In this document: positions 44,153-52,872 of the stretch, piece by piece
How the letters are laid out: every line of letters begins with the position of its first letter
Position numbering within the stretch: the stretch's first letter is position 1
From: Acetobacteraceae bacterium AT-5844
Lineage (GTDB): Bacteria; Pseudomonadota; Alphaproteobacteria; Acetobacterales; Acetobacteraceae
NCBI GenBank assembly: GCA_000245075.1
Contig: JH599920.1
Coordinates: 19,684 to 83,683 of the forward strand
Length of the DNA stretch: 64,000 nt
Direction: 5' to 3'
Translations under genes and position numbers: made by a program
The notes under the pieces: model-generated
What the model was told of the DNA's origin: nothing
Seen by the model: only the letters and a program-made list of their open reading frames with translations
The model's database searches: none

Positions 44153-46984
44153 TCAACCCGGCGGGAGCGCGGGAGATGCAAGAAAAGCTGCGGTTTGGCG
44201 CACAGCTTCGGCAAGACCCATGCGCCTTGGCACGACACCTTCCGGCAGCCCGGCCAGCAGGCGGGAGGGGGTGCGAGGGTCCAGGAGGACGAAGACGCCC
44301 CTGTCATCTGCCCGGCGGATGAGCCGGCCGAAAGCCTGGCGCAGGCGGTGGCGTGCGATGCCGTCATCATAGGAGGTGGGGCGGCCACCCGAAAGGTGGA
44401 TGCGGCGCTCACGGTGCAGGATGGAGGGGCGGGGCCAGGGCACACGGTCGAACACCAGAAGGCGCAGGGCACGGCCAGGGACATCGACGCCGTCGCGCAG
44501 GGCGTCGGTGCCGAGGAGGCAGGATTCCTCTTCCGCCCGGAAGATGTCGATGAGCGTGGCGCTGTCCATCGCGTCGACATGCTGGGCGTAGAGGGGAAGG
44601 CCGGCCTCGGCCAGGGCGGGGGCGATGCGGGCATGCACGTCCCGCAGCCGGCGGATGGCCGTGAAGAGGCCAAGCGCGCCGCCGCCGGAGGCCAGGAAGA
44701 GCTGCTGCATGGCGGCGGCGACCTGGCCGGGACTGTCCCGGTTCATGTCGTCCACGACGATAGCGAGCGTCTGGTTGGCATAGTCGAAGGGCGAGGGCAC
44801 GGCCGCGCGGACGGCGGGGTTGGGCAGGTGCTGCACGCCGGTGCGGGCTTCGGCCTCGCGCCACGCGGCTTCCGGGTCGCGCTTCGCGGCACTGTCGCGC
44901 AGCGTGGCGCTGGCGATCAGCAGGCCATGGGCAGGGGCGGCCACCTGGGTGGCGAAAGGGACGGTGGGGTCGAGCCAGTGGCGGTGAAGGCCGGCATCGA
45001 TATCCCGCCCTTCGCGCCGGGTGAGGGCGAGCCAGTCGACGTAAAGCGGGCGGGTGCCGGGCTCGGGCGGTTCCTCGCGCAGCTGGCGGAGCATGGAGAG
45101 CCAGGCGGTCAGCGGGATCAGCGCGCGGCGCTCGATGCTGCGGCTGGCGGTCTCCAGGCGGATGCGGTCGCCGGTTTCCAGCTCCTGGTCCGGGTCCTCG
45201 AGGATGTCGGTGAGGAGCTTGGCCAGGTGCTTCAGCGGGTCGCGCAGGCGCTCCAGGGCGGATTCCAGGCTGAGGGCGGCGGCGGGGAGGTCCTCATGGA
45301 GGGGGTGAAGGTCCGTCTCGGCATCGTAGAGGGTGTCGGCCTCGGAGGTGCGGGCCAGCACCTGGATGCGGGCGGCGCGGAGGAAGGCCTCACCGGGGCG
45401 GGGATTGTCGGGGTCCGGCAGGTCTTCCCACCTGTCCCACCAGCCGGAGGCGGGGAGGGCGCGCGCGGTTTTCTCGACATGCTCAAGGGGCGGGATGAGG
45501 GCGGGATGGTCCTGCAGTAGTTCCTCGAGGCGGCGGCGGAGGCCGCGGGCGCGGCTGCGCCCGCCTTCATCGCCGAGCAGCCAGCGGCGGAGCTCCGCCA
45601 TTTCGGCGCCGGAGAGAGCGGCGGAGAAGGCGCCGTCCGCCGCATCGAAGAGGTGATGGCCTTCGTCGAAGACATAACGGAGGGCGGGACCGTCCTCGCT
45701 CGCGCCACCGCCGCCCTTCGGGCCGAGCGCGGCCTGGACCATGACCAGGGCGTGGTTGGCCACGACGAGGTTGGCGGTGGCGGCGCGGCGGATGGAGTGC
45801 TCGACGAAGCAGCGCTTCCAATGGGGACAGGCGGAGTGAATGCACTCCCCGCGCCGGTCCGACAGCAGGGAGATAGCGCCGGCGGGGAAGAGTTCCGAGA
45901 TCCAGCCGGGGAAGTCGCCGCCCATCAGGTCGCCATCCCGGGAGGCGCCGGCCCAGCGGGCGACCAGCGCCAGCGGGAGAAGGCGGGCGGGCATGGCGCC
46001 GCTGACGGCTTCATCGAAATTCAGCAGGCAGAGGTAGTTCTCCCGCCCCTTGCGGATGACGACCTTGCGGCGGCGTTCTTCCGGGTCCGGGTAGAGGCGG
46101 CTGAGCTCCTGGTCGAGCTGGCGTTGCAGGTTGCGGGTGTAGGTGGCGATCCAGACCGGGGCGCCGTTGCGCTCGGCCCAGAGGCTGGCGGGGGCGACGT
46201 AGCCGAGGGTCTTGCCGGTGCCGGTGCCGGCTTCCGCCAGGACGAGGCGGGGCTCGCCGGGGATTTCGCGAGGGGCGAAGGCCATGCTCGCGGCGCTGGC
46301 GAAGTCGCCCTGGGAGGGACGTTCCTCGGCGCCTTCGCCGAGGATTTCGGCCAGGCGGGTGCGGGCCTCGGTGGGGGAGACGGGGAGGTTGGCCGGAGGC
46401 TGGGCGGGGGCGGCTTCCTCCCATTCCGGCATGGTGCGCCAGACCTTCAGCCCGTCATTGCTGCCGCGCACCTTGGGTTGGCCGAGAGCGGCGAGGATGG
46501 CAGCGGCCCAGGGCCAGTGCGCTGCATCCCGCAGGCGGGCGGCCAGCATGGCGGCGTCCCGGTTGGCCAGGGTGTTGCGGGCGCGGGCGAGGCGGCGAAG
46601 GATTTCCGTGGCGATTTCGGGCAGCAGGGCGGCGGCGGATTCAGCGTCCTGCGGCTCGGGCAGATCCAGAGCCAGGGCGAGGCCGCGCGGAGTGGGCGCC
46701 GCGGGCTGGGCAGGGAGGGCGAAGGCGAAGAGTTCCAGCAGGTCGTAAGCGCCGGGGATGCTGGCGACGCCGAGGCGCTTCGCGGTGGCCGGGGCGTGGA
46801 CGAGGATGGGCGGGCCAAGCTCTTCCAGAGCCTCCAGCGTCTTGCGCGGGGGAAGGGTGGAAAGCTCGCCATCCGGGGTCAGCAGCACAGCCGTGCCATG
46901 GGGGGCCGCGATGAGCGCGGGAGCGTCGGGCAACAGCAGGCGAGGGGGAAGAGGCGGCGCGGGCACGCCTCTATGTAGGGGCAA
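44153..46984 (-). CDS. DinG-family ATP-dependent DNA helicase
   Basis: Superfamily 2 (XPD/DinG-like) helicase of 943 residues. A poorly conserved N-terminal region of about 240 residues precedes the helicase core with Walker [15 protein letters not shown] and the DEAH-like box [13 protein letters not shown]. Four cysteines that would ligate a [4Fe-4S] cluster are seen in YLCLLNFDE, and in [12 protein letters not shown]. The C-terminal domain contains [14 protein letters not shown] and the final [22 protein letters not shown] motif VI. Such helicases unwind 5'-tailed DNA, D-loops and R-loops in repair. It starts at the 5' end of a three-gene minus-strand group with terB and the peptidase. Confidence 0.9.
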   Translation of the reverse strand: MPLHRGVPAPPLPPRLLLPDAPALIAAPHGTAVLLTPDGELSTLPPRKTLEALEELGPPILVHAPATAKRLGVASIPGAYDLLELFAFALPAQPAAPTPRGLALALDLPEPQDAESAAALLPEIATEILRRLARARNTLANRDAAMLAARLRDAAHWPWAAAILAALGQPKVRGSNDGLKVWRTMPEWEEAAPAQPPANLPVSPTEARTRLAEILGEGAEERPSQGDFASAASMAFAPREIPGEPRLVLAEAGTGTGKTLGYVAPASLWAERNGAPVWIATYTRNLQRQLDQELSRLYPDPEERRRKVVIRKGRENYLCLLNFDEAVSGAMPARLLPLALVARWAGASRDGDLMGGDFPGWISELFPAGAISLLSDRRGECIHSACPHWKRCFVEHSIRRAATANLVVANHALVMVQAALGPKGGGGASEDGPALRYVFDEGHHLFDAADGAFSAALSGAEMAELRRWLLGDEGGRSRARGLRRRLEELLQDHPALIPPLEHVEKTARALPASGWWDRWEDLPDPDNPRPGEAFLRAARIQVLARTSEADTLYDAETDLHPLHEDLPAAALSLESALERLRDPLKHLAKLLTDILEDPDQELETGDRIRLETASRSIERRALIPLTAWLSMLRQLREEPPEPGTRPLYVDWLALTRREGRDIDAGLHRHWLDPTVPFATQVAAPAHGLLIASATLRDSAAKRDPEAAWREAEARTGVQHLPNPAVRAAVPSPFDYANQTLAIVVDDMNRDSPGQVAAAMQQLFLASGGGALGLFTAIRRLRDVHARIAPALAEAGLPLYAQHVDAMDSATLIDIFRAEEESCLLGTDALRDGVDVPGRALRLLVFDRVPWPRPSILHRERRIHLSGGRPTSYDDGIARHRLRQAFGRLIRRADDRGVFVLLDPRTPSRLLAGLPEGVVPRRMGLAEAVRQTAAFLASPALPPG

Positions 46985-47097
46985 AAGGCGAACGAAGCCA
47001 CGCCGCCGGGAGAGATGATGTTCAAAGCTTTCTGTGGGCGGGTGCCAAGCCGAAAGCGCGCGTTGACCATGGACCGTTGCGCTGGCATGGGGCGGGC

Positions 47098-48744
47098 ATG
47101 AACGCCGATCCCAATCTCCGTACCGTCAAGGCCTGGCCCTTCGAGGAAGCCGCCAAGGTCGCCGATCGCCTGACTGATACTGGGAAAAAATCGGCGCTGT
47201 TCGAGACGGGCTACGGCCCCTCCGGCCTGCCGCATATCGGCACCTTCGGCGAGGTGGCGCGGACCACCTGGGTGCGGAATGCCTTCACGCGGCTGACGGG
47301 GCTGCCCTCCAAGCTGCTGGCCTTCTCGGACGACATGGATGGCCTGCGGAAGGTGCCGGACAATGTGCCGAATGGCGACATGCTGCGGCAGCACCTGGGC
47401 AAGAGCCTGACGGCCATCCCCGACCCGTTCGGGACCCATGACAGTTTCGGCGCGCATAACAATGCGCGGCTGCGGGCCTTCCTGGATGCCTTCGGCTTCG
47501 AATACGAGTTTGCTTCCGCCACCGATTACTACAAGTCCGGCCGGTTCGACGCGGCGCTGCTGCGGATGCTGGAGGCCCATGAGGAAGTGCGGCAGGTGAT
47601 CCTGCCCACGCTGGGGCCGGACCGCCGCGCGACCTATTCACCCTTCCTGCCGGTGCACCCGAAGACGGGCGTGGTGATGCAGGTGCCGATGGAGGAGGTG
47701 CGCCCGGCTTCCGGCACGGTCGTCTGGCGCGACCCGGAGACGGGCGAGGCCTTCGAGACCCCGGTGACGGGCGGGCATGTGAAGGCGCAGTGGAAGGCGG
47801 ATTGGGCCATGCGCTGGTTCGCCCTGGGCGTCGATTACGAGATGTCCGGCAAGGATCTGATCGACAGCGTCAAGCTCTCCTCCCAGATCTGCCGGGTGCT
47901 GGGGGCGGAGCCGCCGGTCAGCATGACCTATGAGCTGTTCCTGGACGCCAATGGCCAGAAGATCAGCAAGTCCAAGGGCAATGGGCTGACCATCGAGGAA
48001 TGGCTGCGCTATGCGCCGCCGGAGAGCCTCGCCTATTTCATGTACCAGCAGCCGGGGCGGGCGAAGCGGCTGCATTTCGATGTCATCCCGCGCGCGACGG
48101 ATGAGTATCTGCAGCAGCGCGAGAAGCTGCGGCAGAGCGCGGACCCGACCAACCCGGATTGGCATATCCATGGCGGCGAGGTGCCGAACACGCCGGAGCC
48201 GCCGCTGACCTTCGGCATGTTGCTGAACCTTGTCACCGTCTCCGCCGCCGATACGGCGGAGCGGCTGTGGAAGTTCGTGCGGAACTACGCGCCGGACGCG
48301 ACGCCGGAGAACCAGCCGCTGCTGGGGCAGATGGTGGAGTATGCGGTGGCCTATTCCCGCGACTTCATCCTGCCGGGGTTGAGGCCGCGTGCACCGACCG
48401 CGGAGGAGCGGCCTTCCTTCGAGGCGCTGGTGGCGCTGCTGAAGGAGCATCAGGCCGAAATCGAGGCGTTGCCGCCGGGGCTGACCCAGGCGGAGTTCAT
48501 TCAGACCCAGGTCTATGACGCGGGGCGGCGCGATCCGTTCCTGGTGCCGGCCAAGGATGGCGGGCGGCCGGGCGTTTCGCGCGGGTGGTTCAGCGCGTTG
48601 TATCAGGTGCTGGTGGGGACGGATCAGGGGCCGCGCTTCGGCAGCGTCGCGGCGGCCTATGGTATTCCCGAGACCATCCGGCTGGTCGAGGAAGCGCTGG
48701 CGCGGCCCGTTGAGGCGACCGCTGGCGAGGCCAGCCAGGCGTGA
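47098..48744 (+). CDS. lysS: Lysyl-tRNA synthetase, class I
   Basis: Class I LysRS of 548 residues, the archaeal/alphaproteobacterial type and unrelated to the class II enzyme. The HIGH-type motif is in [16 protein letters not shown] and the KMSKS-type motif is [14 protein letters not shown]. The ATG at 47098 begins [18 protein letters not shown]; an earlier in-frame ATG (47077) is less likely. Its stop overlaps the start of an MprF-like flippase gene (GTGA), so the enzyme that makes Lys-tRNA(Lys) is coupled to a protein family that uses it. Confidence 0.95.
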   Translation: MNADPNLRTVKAWPFEEAAKVADRLTDTGKKSALFETGYGPSGLPHIGTFGEVARTTWVRNAFTRLTGLPSKLLAFSDDMDGLRKVPDNVPNGDMLRQHLGKSLTAIPDPFGTHDSFGAHNNARLRAFLDAFGFEYEFASATDYYKSGRFDAALLRMLEAHEEVRQVILPTLGPDRRATYSPFLPVHPKTGVVMQVPMEEVRPASGTVVWRDPETGEAFETPVTGGHVKAQWKADWAMRWFALGVDYEMSGKDLIDSVKLSSQICRVLGAEPPVSMTYELFLDANGQKISKSKGNGLTIEEWLRYAPPESLAYFMYQQPGRAKRLHFDVIPRATDEYLQQREKLRQSADPTNPDWHIHGGEVPNTPEPPLTFGMLLNLVTVSAADTAERLWKFVRNYAPDATPENQPLLGQMVEYAVAYSRDFILPGLRPRAPTAEERPSFEALVALLKEHQAEIEALPPGLTQAEFIQTQVYDAGRRDPFLVPAKDGGRPGVSRGWFSALYQVLVGTDQGPRFGSVAAAYGIPETIRLVEEALARPVEATAGEASQA

Positions 48745-50660
48745 CGACCGTGCTGACTATGCTGCGGCGCCACGGGCCGACGGCCTTTGGGCTGCTGCTG
48801 CTGGTCGGCGCGGTCTACGTCGTTCAGAAGGAGTTCCGCGACCTCTCCATGGCGGATATCCGTGCCGCGGTGGAGGCCGTGCCGGCGCGTTCGCTCTGGC
48901 TGGCGGCCATGTGGACCGTCCTCGCCTATGCGGTGCTGACGGTCTACGACCGGCTGGGCTCTGTCTATGCGGGGAAGCCTGTCAGCTATCTGCGGACCTC
49001 GCTGGCATCCTTCTGTGCCTATACGCTGGCGCATAATCTGGGGGTGGCGGCGGTTTCCGGCGCGGCCATCCGCTACAGGTTCTATGCGGCCTGGGGGCTG
49101 AAACCTGTCGAGATCGCCAAGGTCATTGCCTTCACCAGCCTGACCTTTGGGCTGGGTGGTATGGCGCTGGGCGGAGCGGTGCTGCTGCTGGAGCCGGAAA
49201 TCCTGCCCTGGTTCGGCGAGAATGTGCCGCGCTGGGTGATGAGCGCGATCGGCCTGGCGCTGTTTGGCGTCGTCGGGACGTATCTGGTGCTCTCGCGCGT
49301 GCTGCCGCATTTCACGCTGTTCGGCCACAAGATCGATCTGCCCGGCTTCCGCATGGCGCTGATGCAGACGACGCTGGCAGTGGTGGATGTGGCCGTCACC
49401 ACCATGATTTTCTACGTGCTGCTGCCGCCGGCGGACGGGCTGACCTTCGTGCGCTTCCTCGGCATTTATCTGGCGGCCTATTCCGCCGGGCTGGCGGCGA
49501 ATGTGCCGGGCGGGTTGGGCGTGTTCGACACCGTGATCCTGCTGGCGCTGCAGCCTTATGTGCCCGCGCCGCAGGTGATCGGCGCGCTGTTTCTGTTCCG
49601 GCTCTATTATTACATCGTGCCGCTGTTCATCTCCGGCCTGCTGTTTGCGGGCTTCGAGCTGAGCCAGCGGCGGCATCTGCTGGAGCGCATGCGGACCGAG
49701 GCGCGGGTGGCGGATTCGCTGGAAGTGCCGGCGCTGTCCGGGCTTTCGGCGGTGGCTGGTATTGCGCTGCTGTTCATTGGCGCGCTGCCCTCCCGTGGGA
49801 CGTGGCTGGCGGAACGCGCGGGTGAGTGGGTGGCGCTGGCGGGGCATTTCGCGCTGTCGGTGATCGGCTCCCTGCTGCTGGTGATGGCCTATGGCATGCT
49901 GCGGCGGCTGCGCATCGCGCGTATCGCGGGAATCGTGCTGCTGTTGCTGGGTGCTGCCGCCGTTGCGATGAAGGGCGAGCCTTGGTGGCTGTGGGCGATC
50001 TTCCTGGTGCCGGCCGGGCTGTTGGTGGGGCTGCGGAGCGCATTCTATCGCAATGCCCGGCTGACATCGGAGCCGCTGACGGGCGGGACCGTCATGGCCT
50101 TGGGCGCGAGCCTGGGGTGTGCGCTGGTGTTGGCCAGCGTGGCCCGGCAGGTAGGCGTGGCCGACGATCCCTGGTGGGAGGTGCCGTTCTCCGAGCATGC
50201 ACCTGATTCCCTGCGGTTTGCCGTGGCCGTGGCGACTCTGCTGTTGCTGGGTGCGTTGTTCCGTCTGCTGCGCCCCTCCCGCCTGCTGCCGGAGCCCTAT
50301 GACGAGGCGGTGCAACAGAAGCTGCGCGCCGCGGGAGCCTGCGTGCCCGCACAGGCAGATGGCGCGGTCTTTGCCGATGCGGGCTCCGGCTTCGCCTTCC
50401 GCAAGTTGAAGGATGTGTGGATCGGGCTCGGGGACCCGGCAGGTGGCGAGGAGGCTACGCGCGTCGCGGTGATCTGGCACTTCCGCGATTTGTGCGAGCG
50501 GATGGGCGTGCGGCCGGCCTTCTGGGATGTCGGGCCGGGGCTGCTACGCGTTTACGAGGATAATGGGCTGACGGCGGTGCCGCTGCCGGATGGGCGCTTC
50601 CTGGCCTGCCACGCGGAAAGTGACGCGCAGTGGCTGTTGGAGGAAATGCAGCGGGGCTGA
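48741..50660 (+). CDS. mprF: MprF-like flippase with shortened lysyl-PG synthase domain
   Basis: Membrane protein of 639 residues starting with GTG in the lysS stop overlap. About 14 hydrophobic helices cover residues 10-515 and match the MprF flippase region ([38 protein letters not shown]). The C-terminal part (about residues 540-639) resembles only the first part of the DUF2156 synthase domain: [41 protein letters not shown]. Full MprF proteins are about 840-880 residues, so roughly 200 residues, including the second GNAT-like half, are missing. It ends 11 bp from the phage repressor gene. Lysine transfer activity is therefore doubtful. Confidence 0.8.
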   Translation: MTTVLTMLRRHGPTAFGLLLLVGAVYVVQKEFRDLSMADIRAAVEAVPARSLWLAAMWTVLAYAVLTVYDRLGSVYAGKPVSYLRTSLASFCAYTLAHNLGVAAVSGAAIRYRFYAAWGLKPVEIAKVIAFTSLTFGLGGMALGGAVLLLEPEILPWFGENVPRWVMSAIGLALFGVVGTYLVLSRVLPHFTLFGHKIDLPGFRMALMQTTLAVVDVAVTTMIFYVLLPPADGLTFVRFLGIYLAAYSAGLAANVPGGLGVFDTVILLALQPYVPAPQVIGALFLFRLYYYIVPLFISGLLFAGFELSQRRHLLERMRTEARVADSLEVPALSGLSAVAGIALLFIGALPSRGTWLAERAGEWVALAGHFALSVIGSLLLVMAYGMLRRLRIARIAGIVLLLLGAAAVAMKGEPWWLWAIFLVPAGLLVGLRSAFYRNARLTSEPLTGGTVMALGASLGCALVLASVARQVGVADDPWWEVPFSEHAPDSLRFAVAVATLLLLGALFRLLRPSRLLPEPYDEAVQQKLRAAGACVPAQADGAVFADAGSGFAFRKLKDVWIGLGDPAGGEEATRVAVIWHFRDLCERMGVRPAFWDVGPGLLRVYEDNGLTAVPLPDGRFLACHAESDAQWLLEEMQRG

Positions 50661-50671
50661 AAGGCCCCGCT
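50650..50671. terminator. Hairpin between mprF and the convergent repressor gene
   Basis: Eight-base-pair GC-rich stem (50650-50657 with 50664-50671) with the mprF stop codon in the loop. No T tract follows on either strand, so termination is inferred from its place between two converging genes. Confidence 0.4.
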
Positions 50672-51318
50672 TACTGGCTTGCCCAAAGGATGCGGTGCAT
50701 CCAGGCGATTTCTGAAAGATCGAAGCTGTAATTGGGGTGGGCCGGGTTCAGGCTGGCCAGCTCGATCTTGCGCGCGGATTGGCGCAGGAGTTCCTTTGCC
50801 ATGACCTCGCCCTTCATGGTGCGCACCACCACGCGGTCGCTGCGGCGGACGGGTGAGTTGGGGGAGACGATGATGATGTCTCCATCCCGGAACACCGGTT
50901 CCATGCTGTCTCCGGAGATTTCCAGCGCATAGGCGTTGGGATCGGAGAGTTCCGGCGTGCTGATTTCGTCCCACCCACCGCCGACGGGGTAGCCGCCATC
51001 GCCGAAGAAGCCTTCGCTGCCGGCCTGGGCGAGACCGAGAAGCGGGATGCGGCGGCCGGGGTTTGGGCGGCTGCTGTTGTGCAGCGTCGGGGCGCCGGTG
51101 ACGAGGCCGGCGAAGGCTTCCATCTCCGTGCCTGTGGCTTCCAGGATCTTGGCGATGGACTCGGTGGAGGGCCAGCGGGGACGGCCATCGCCGCCCACGC
51201 GCTTGGATGGGTTGAAGGCGGTGGGGTCCAGCCCCGCCCGGCGCGCGAGGCCGGAGGCGGAGAGGCCATGCTCGGCCGCCAGGGCGTCGATCGCCCTCCA
51301 GATGTCATCATGACGCAT
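50671..51318 (-). CDS. S24 (LexA/CI-like) phage repressor
   Basis: Repressor of 215 residues with an N-terminal helix-turn-helix (about 8-60, AEHGLSASGLARRAG) and a C-terminal S24 peptidase domain. The catalytic serine is in EISGDSMEPVFRDGD (Ser138) and the lysine in GEVMAKELL (Lys175). An Ala-Gly bond in GLAQAGSEG (99-100) is the likely self-cleavage site, so RecA-stimulated autocleavage and DNA-damage induction are expected. The ATG at 51318 lies 8 bases from a good -10 box with no Shine-Dalgarno, so a leaderless message, as for lambda cI from PRM, is predicted. It is divergent from the rest of the element. Confidence 0.88.
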   Translation of the reverse strand: MRHDDIWRAIDALAAEHGLSASGLARRAGLDPTAFNPSKRVGGDGRPRWPSTESIAKILEATGTEMEAFAGLVTGAPTLHNSSRPNPGRRIPLLGLAQAGSEGFFGDGGYPVGGGWDEISTPELSDPNAYALEISGDSMEPVFRDGDIIIVSPNSPVRRSDRVVVRTMKGEVMAKELLRQSARKIELASLNPAHPNYSFDLSEIAWMHRILWASQ

Positions 51319-51325
51319 AAGGCGG

Positions 51326-51354
51326 ATTATCCTAGGCATTGAATCTAAAGGCAA
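51326..51354 (-). promoter_or_regulatory. Repressor promoter with embedded degenerate operator
   Basis: On the minus strand TTGCCT (51349-51354) and GATAAT (51326-51331) are separated by 17 bp. The spacer contains an imperfect copy (TTTAG...GCCTAGG) of the palindrome at 51382, so the repressor probably controls its own gene. The start ATG follows the -10 box by 7 bases. Confidence 0.7.
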
Positions 51355-51381
51355 CGGCTAGTTCATAGGATCATGATCACA

Positions 51382-51417
51382 TTTAGGCGTTGACGCCTAA
51401 AATAACTGGCTTAATGT
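51382..51417 (+). promoter_or_regulatory. Rightward phage promoter with palindromic operator
   Basis: A perfect inverted repeat with 9-bp arms and a 2-bp centre (TTTAGGCGT at 51382-51390 and ACGCCTAAA at 51393-51401) overlaps a -35 box TTGACG (51390-51395). A -10-like TAATGT lies at 51412-51417, spacing 16 bp. Repressor bound here would block transcription of the 51464 gene. Confidence 0.75.
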
Positions 51418-51463
51418 TCGTGTTGTGTTCATAAATTCCTAAGAAAAGGACACAGCACCCGCC

Positions 51464-51910
51464 ATGCCTGCCGCCCTCCGTACCAACAGCGTCCCGGTTC
51501 TCTCTTCCATGGCCAAGGCCGAGCCATTTCATTCCGCTGAAGAGGCATGGATCTGGACCATGTCCGCCCTCGTTGCGCGCCGTGACGGCGCCCGTATCGT
51601 CGCAGGCGCTGGCAGCAAGGTGCGGCCATGCGAGCCGGATGATGTCGTGAAGTGCCTGGACCGGCTGTACCGGCAGCGCCGCATCGATCTGGTGCATGCC
51701 CGCATCATGCGGCTCTGGGGTGAGCGGGGGACAGCACCCGACCCGCGTCATCTGCGCGAGCGCAATGACTGGCGCATCTGGAACGAGGCGATGCAGCGCC
51801 TGGAATGGCCGCTGCGGATGAAGGGCATCGTGGCCGGGGAGCCGCGGATGGGCGGTATGGCGGAGGTGGTGGAACTGGCCGCGCGTTGGCCTGCGGGAGG
51901 TGCCGAGTGA
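51464..51910 (+). CDS. Phage-region protein of unknown function
   Basis: Not recognised. The protein has 148 residues, is basic, rich in Arg and Trp, and has no signal or membrane segment. The middle (AEEAWIWTMSALVARRDGAR, DDVVKCLDRLYRQRRIDLVH) looks helical and could bind nucleic acid. It is the first gene transcribed from the operator-controlled rightward promoter, where an early regulator would be expected. Its stop overlaps the next start (GTGA), so the two are coupled. Confidence 0.7.
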   Translation: MPAALRTNSVPVLSSMAKAEPFHSAEEAWIWTMSALVARRDGARIVAGAGSKVRPCEPDDVVKCLDRLYRQRRIDLVHARIMRLWGERGTAPDPRHLRERNDWRIWNEAMQRLEWPLRMKGIVAGEPRMGGMAEVVELAARWPAGGAE

Positions 51911-52479
51911 GGCCCTCCCTGCGTCTGGCGCGCCGGGGGGGCGAGGAGGCCGCGCCGGGCGCGCGGCCCCGCCCACGGCACAGGCTGCGGCGTGATGGCG
52001 CCGCCTCCCTGGAAGGGGGGGCGGCGCCCTCGCTTCGGCTCTCTCGTCGCCATGCGCTGGCGGAGGGGGCGCAGCGGGTGTGGATTGGCTTCGGAGGACG
52101 TGCGGACCGCGCCTGGCTGCGGTTGTTGCGGCCAGGGTTCCGCCATTGCTTCGCGGCGGTGGAAGACGCGCAGGGCTGGACGGTGGTGGAGCCGCTCTCC
52201 GGCCGCTTGCTGGTGGCCCGGCCGGTGCTCGTGCCGGGGTTCGACCTGCCGGGTTTCTATCGGCGTGCCGGCCTGACAGTGCTGGGGCCGTTCGAGCCTG
52301 GGGTGCCGCATTGCGGCCCGCTGCCACAGCTCTCTCCCTATTCCTGTGTGGCGGTCTGCCGCGCGCTGCTGGGGCGGGGCGCTCCGTTTGCCGTGACGCC
52401 GCGGGGCCTGTTCCGGGCGCTGGAGAAAAAGCTGAACGATGGGAAGAAAAGTATTGACAAAAGGAATTTGTTCCTATAG
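51907..52479 (+). CDS. Phage-region protein; possible permuted papain-like (NlpC/P60-type) enzyme
   Basis: Protein of 190 residues starting with GTG in the GTGA overlap. The first 45 residues are Arg- and Gly-rich and low complexity. The rest has a His followed by strand-like sequence (RPGFRHCFAAVEDAQGW, VVEPLSGRLLV) and a later Cys before a helix (LSPYSCVAVCRALLG). A His-then-Cys order fits circularly permuted NlpC/P60 or LRAT-like cysteine enzymes, some of which cut cell walls or modify proteins. This is an inference from pattern only. Its last bases contain a strong promoter for the genes downstream. Confidence 0.6.
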   Translation: MRPSLRLARRGGEEAAPGARPRPRHRLRRDGAASLEGGAAPSLRLSRRHALAEGAQRVWIGFGGRADRAWLRLLRPGFRHCFAAVEDAQGWTVVEPLSGRLLVARPVLVPGFDLPGFYRRAGLTVLGPFEPGVPHCGPLPQLSPYSCVAVCRALLGRGAPFAVTPRGLFRALEKKLNDGKKSIDKRNLFL

Positions 52480-52480
52480 A
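52454..52480 (+). promoter_or_regulatory. Putative promoter of the structural genes
   Basis: TTGACA (52454-52459) and TATAGA (52475-52480) are separated by 15 bp, in an AT-rich patch at the 3' end of the preceding gene. An inverted repeat AGGAA-TTTG-TTCCT (52462-52475) lies between the boxes and could be an operator. The short spacing may make it dependent on an activator. Confidence 0.5.
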
Positions 52481-52540
52481 TCAAGTCTCGTCAACGGGTG
52501 AGTTGCGCCCGTTGGCCTTCCTCCCGATCCCCTCGACTTG

Positions 52541-52584
52541 CACGGGCCCGCGCCGAGAACCCTCGGCCGGGCCCGTGGCTTTTT
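52541..52584 (+). terminator. Intrinsic terminator/attenuator upstream of the portal region
   Basis: Ten-base arms (52541-52550 with 52568-52577) plus an inner 5-bp stem (52553-52557 with 52562-52566), followed by five T. It lies after the 52454 promoter and before the structural genes, so it could end the early transcript or attenuate the late one. A smaller hairpin (AACGGG...CCCGTT, 52493-52513) precedes it. Confidence 0.75.
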
Positions 52585-52638
52585 CGGACGCCGGATCGGG
52601 CCTTTCAGCGCCGATAGTTCAGAGGAGCCCGCACGCGC

Positions 52639-52869
52639 ATGGGTGGGATGTTCAAAGCCCCGAAGCCGACGGTCGTGACCGCAGCGGAGCCGCCTCCCGC
52701 GCCGGTGGCCACGCCCGCCACCGTCGCGGCGGCTGGGCAGACGGCACGTCTGGAGAACCAGGACCGCGCTCGCCGTGGCTTGGTCGGGACCATCGCGACC
52801 TCTGAGCGCGGCGTGCTCGAGGCGGCGCCTCGGCTGGCAGCCGGGCGCAAGACGCTGCTGGGAGAATAA
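52639..52869 (+). CDS. Small phage protein upstream of portal
   Basis: Protein of 76 residues beginning MGGMFKAPKPTVV, with a Pro/Ala-rich middle (AEPPPAPVATPATVAAAG) and a C-terminus ending GRKTLLGE. Small proteins with a MGG...P-rich start and an RKTLLG end are common just before podovirus portal genes; their role is unknown. GAGGAG precedes the ATG. It is 3 bp from the portal gene. Confidence 0.75.
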   Translation: MGGMFKAPKPTVVTAAEPPPAPVATPATVAAAGQTARLENQDRARRGLVGTIATSERGVLEAAPRLAAGRKTLLGE

Positions 52870-52872
52870 GCG

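Noticed and set aside
48657..50480. 607-codon minus-strand frame opposite lysS/mprF
   Set aside because: His/Gln/Arg-rich composition typical of antisense of membrane-protein codons; the plus-strand MprF-like gene explains the region.
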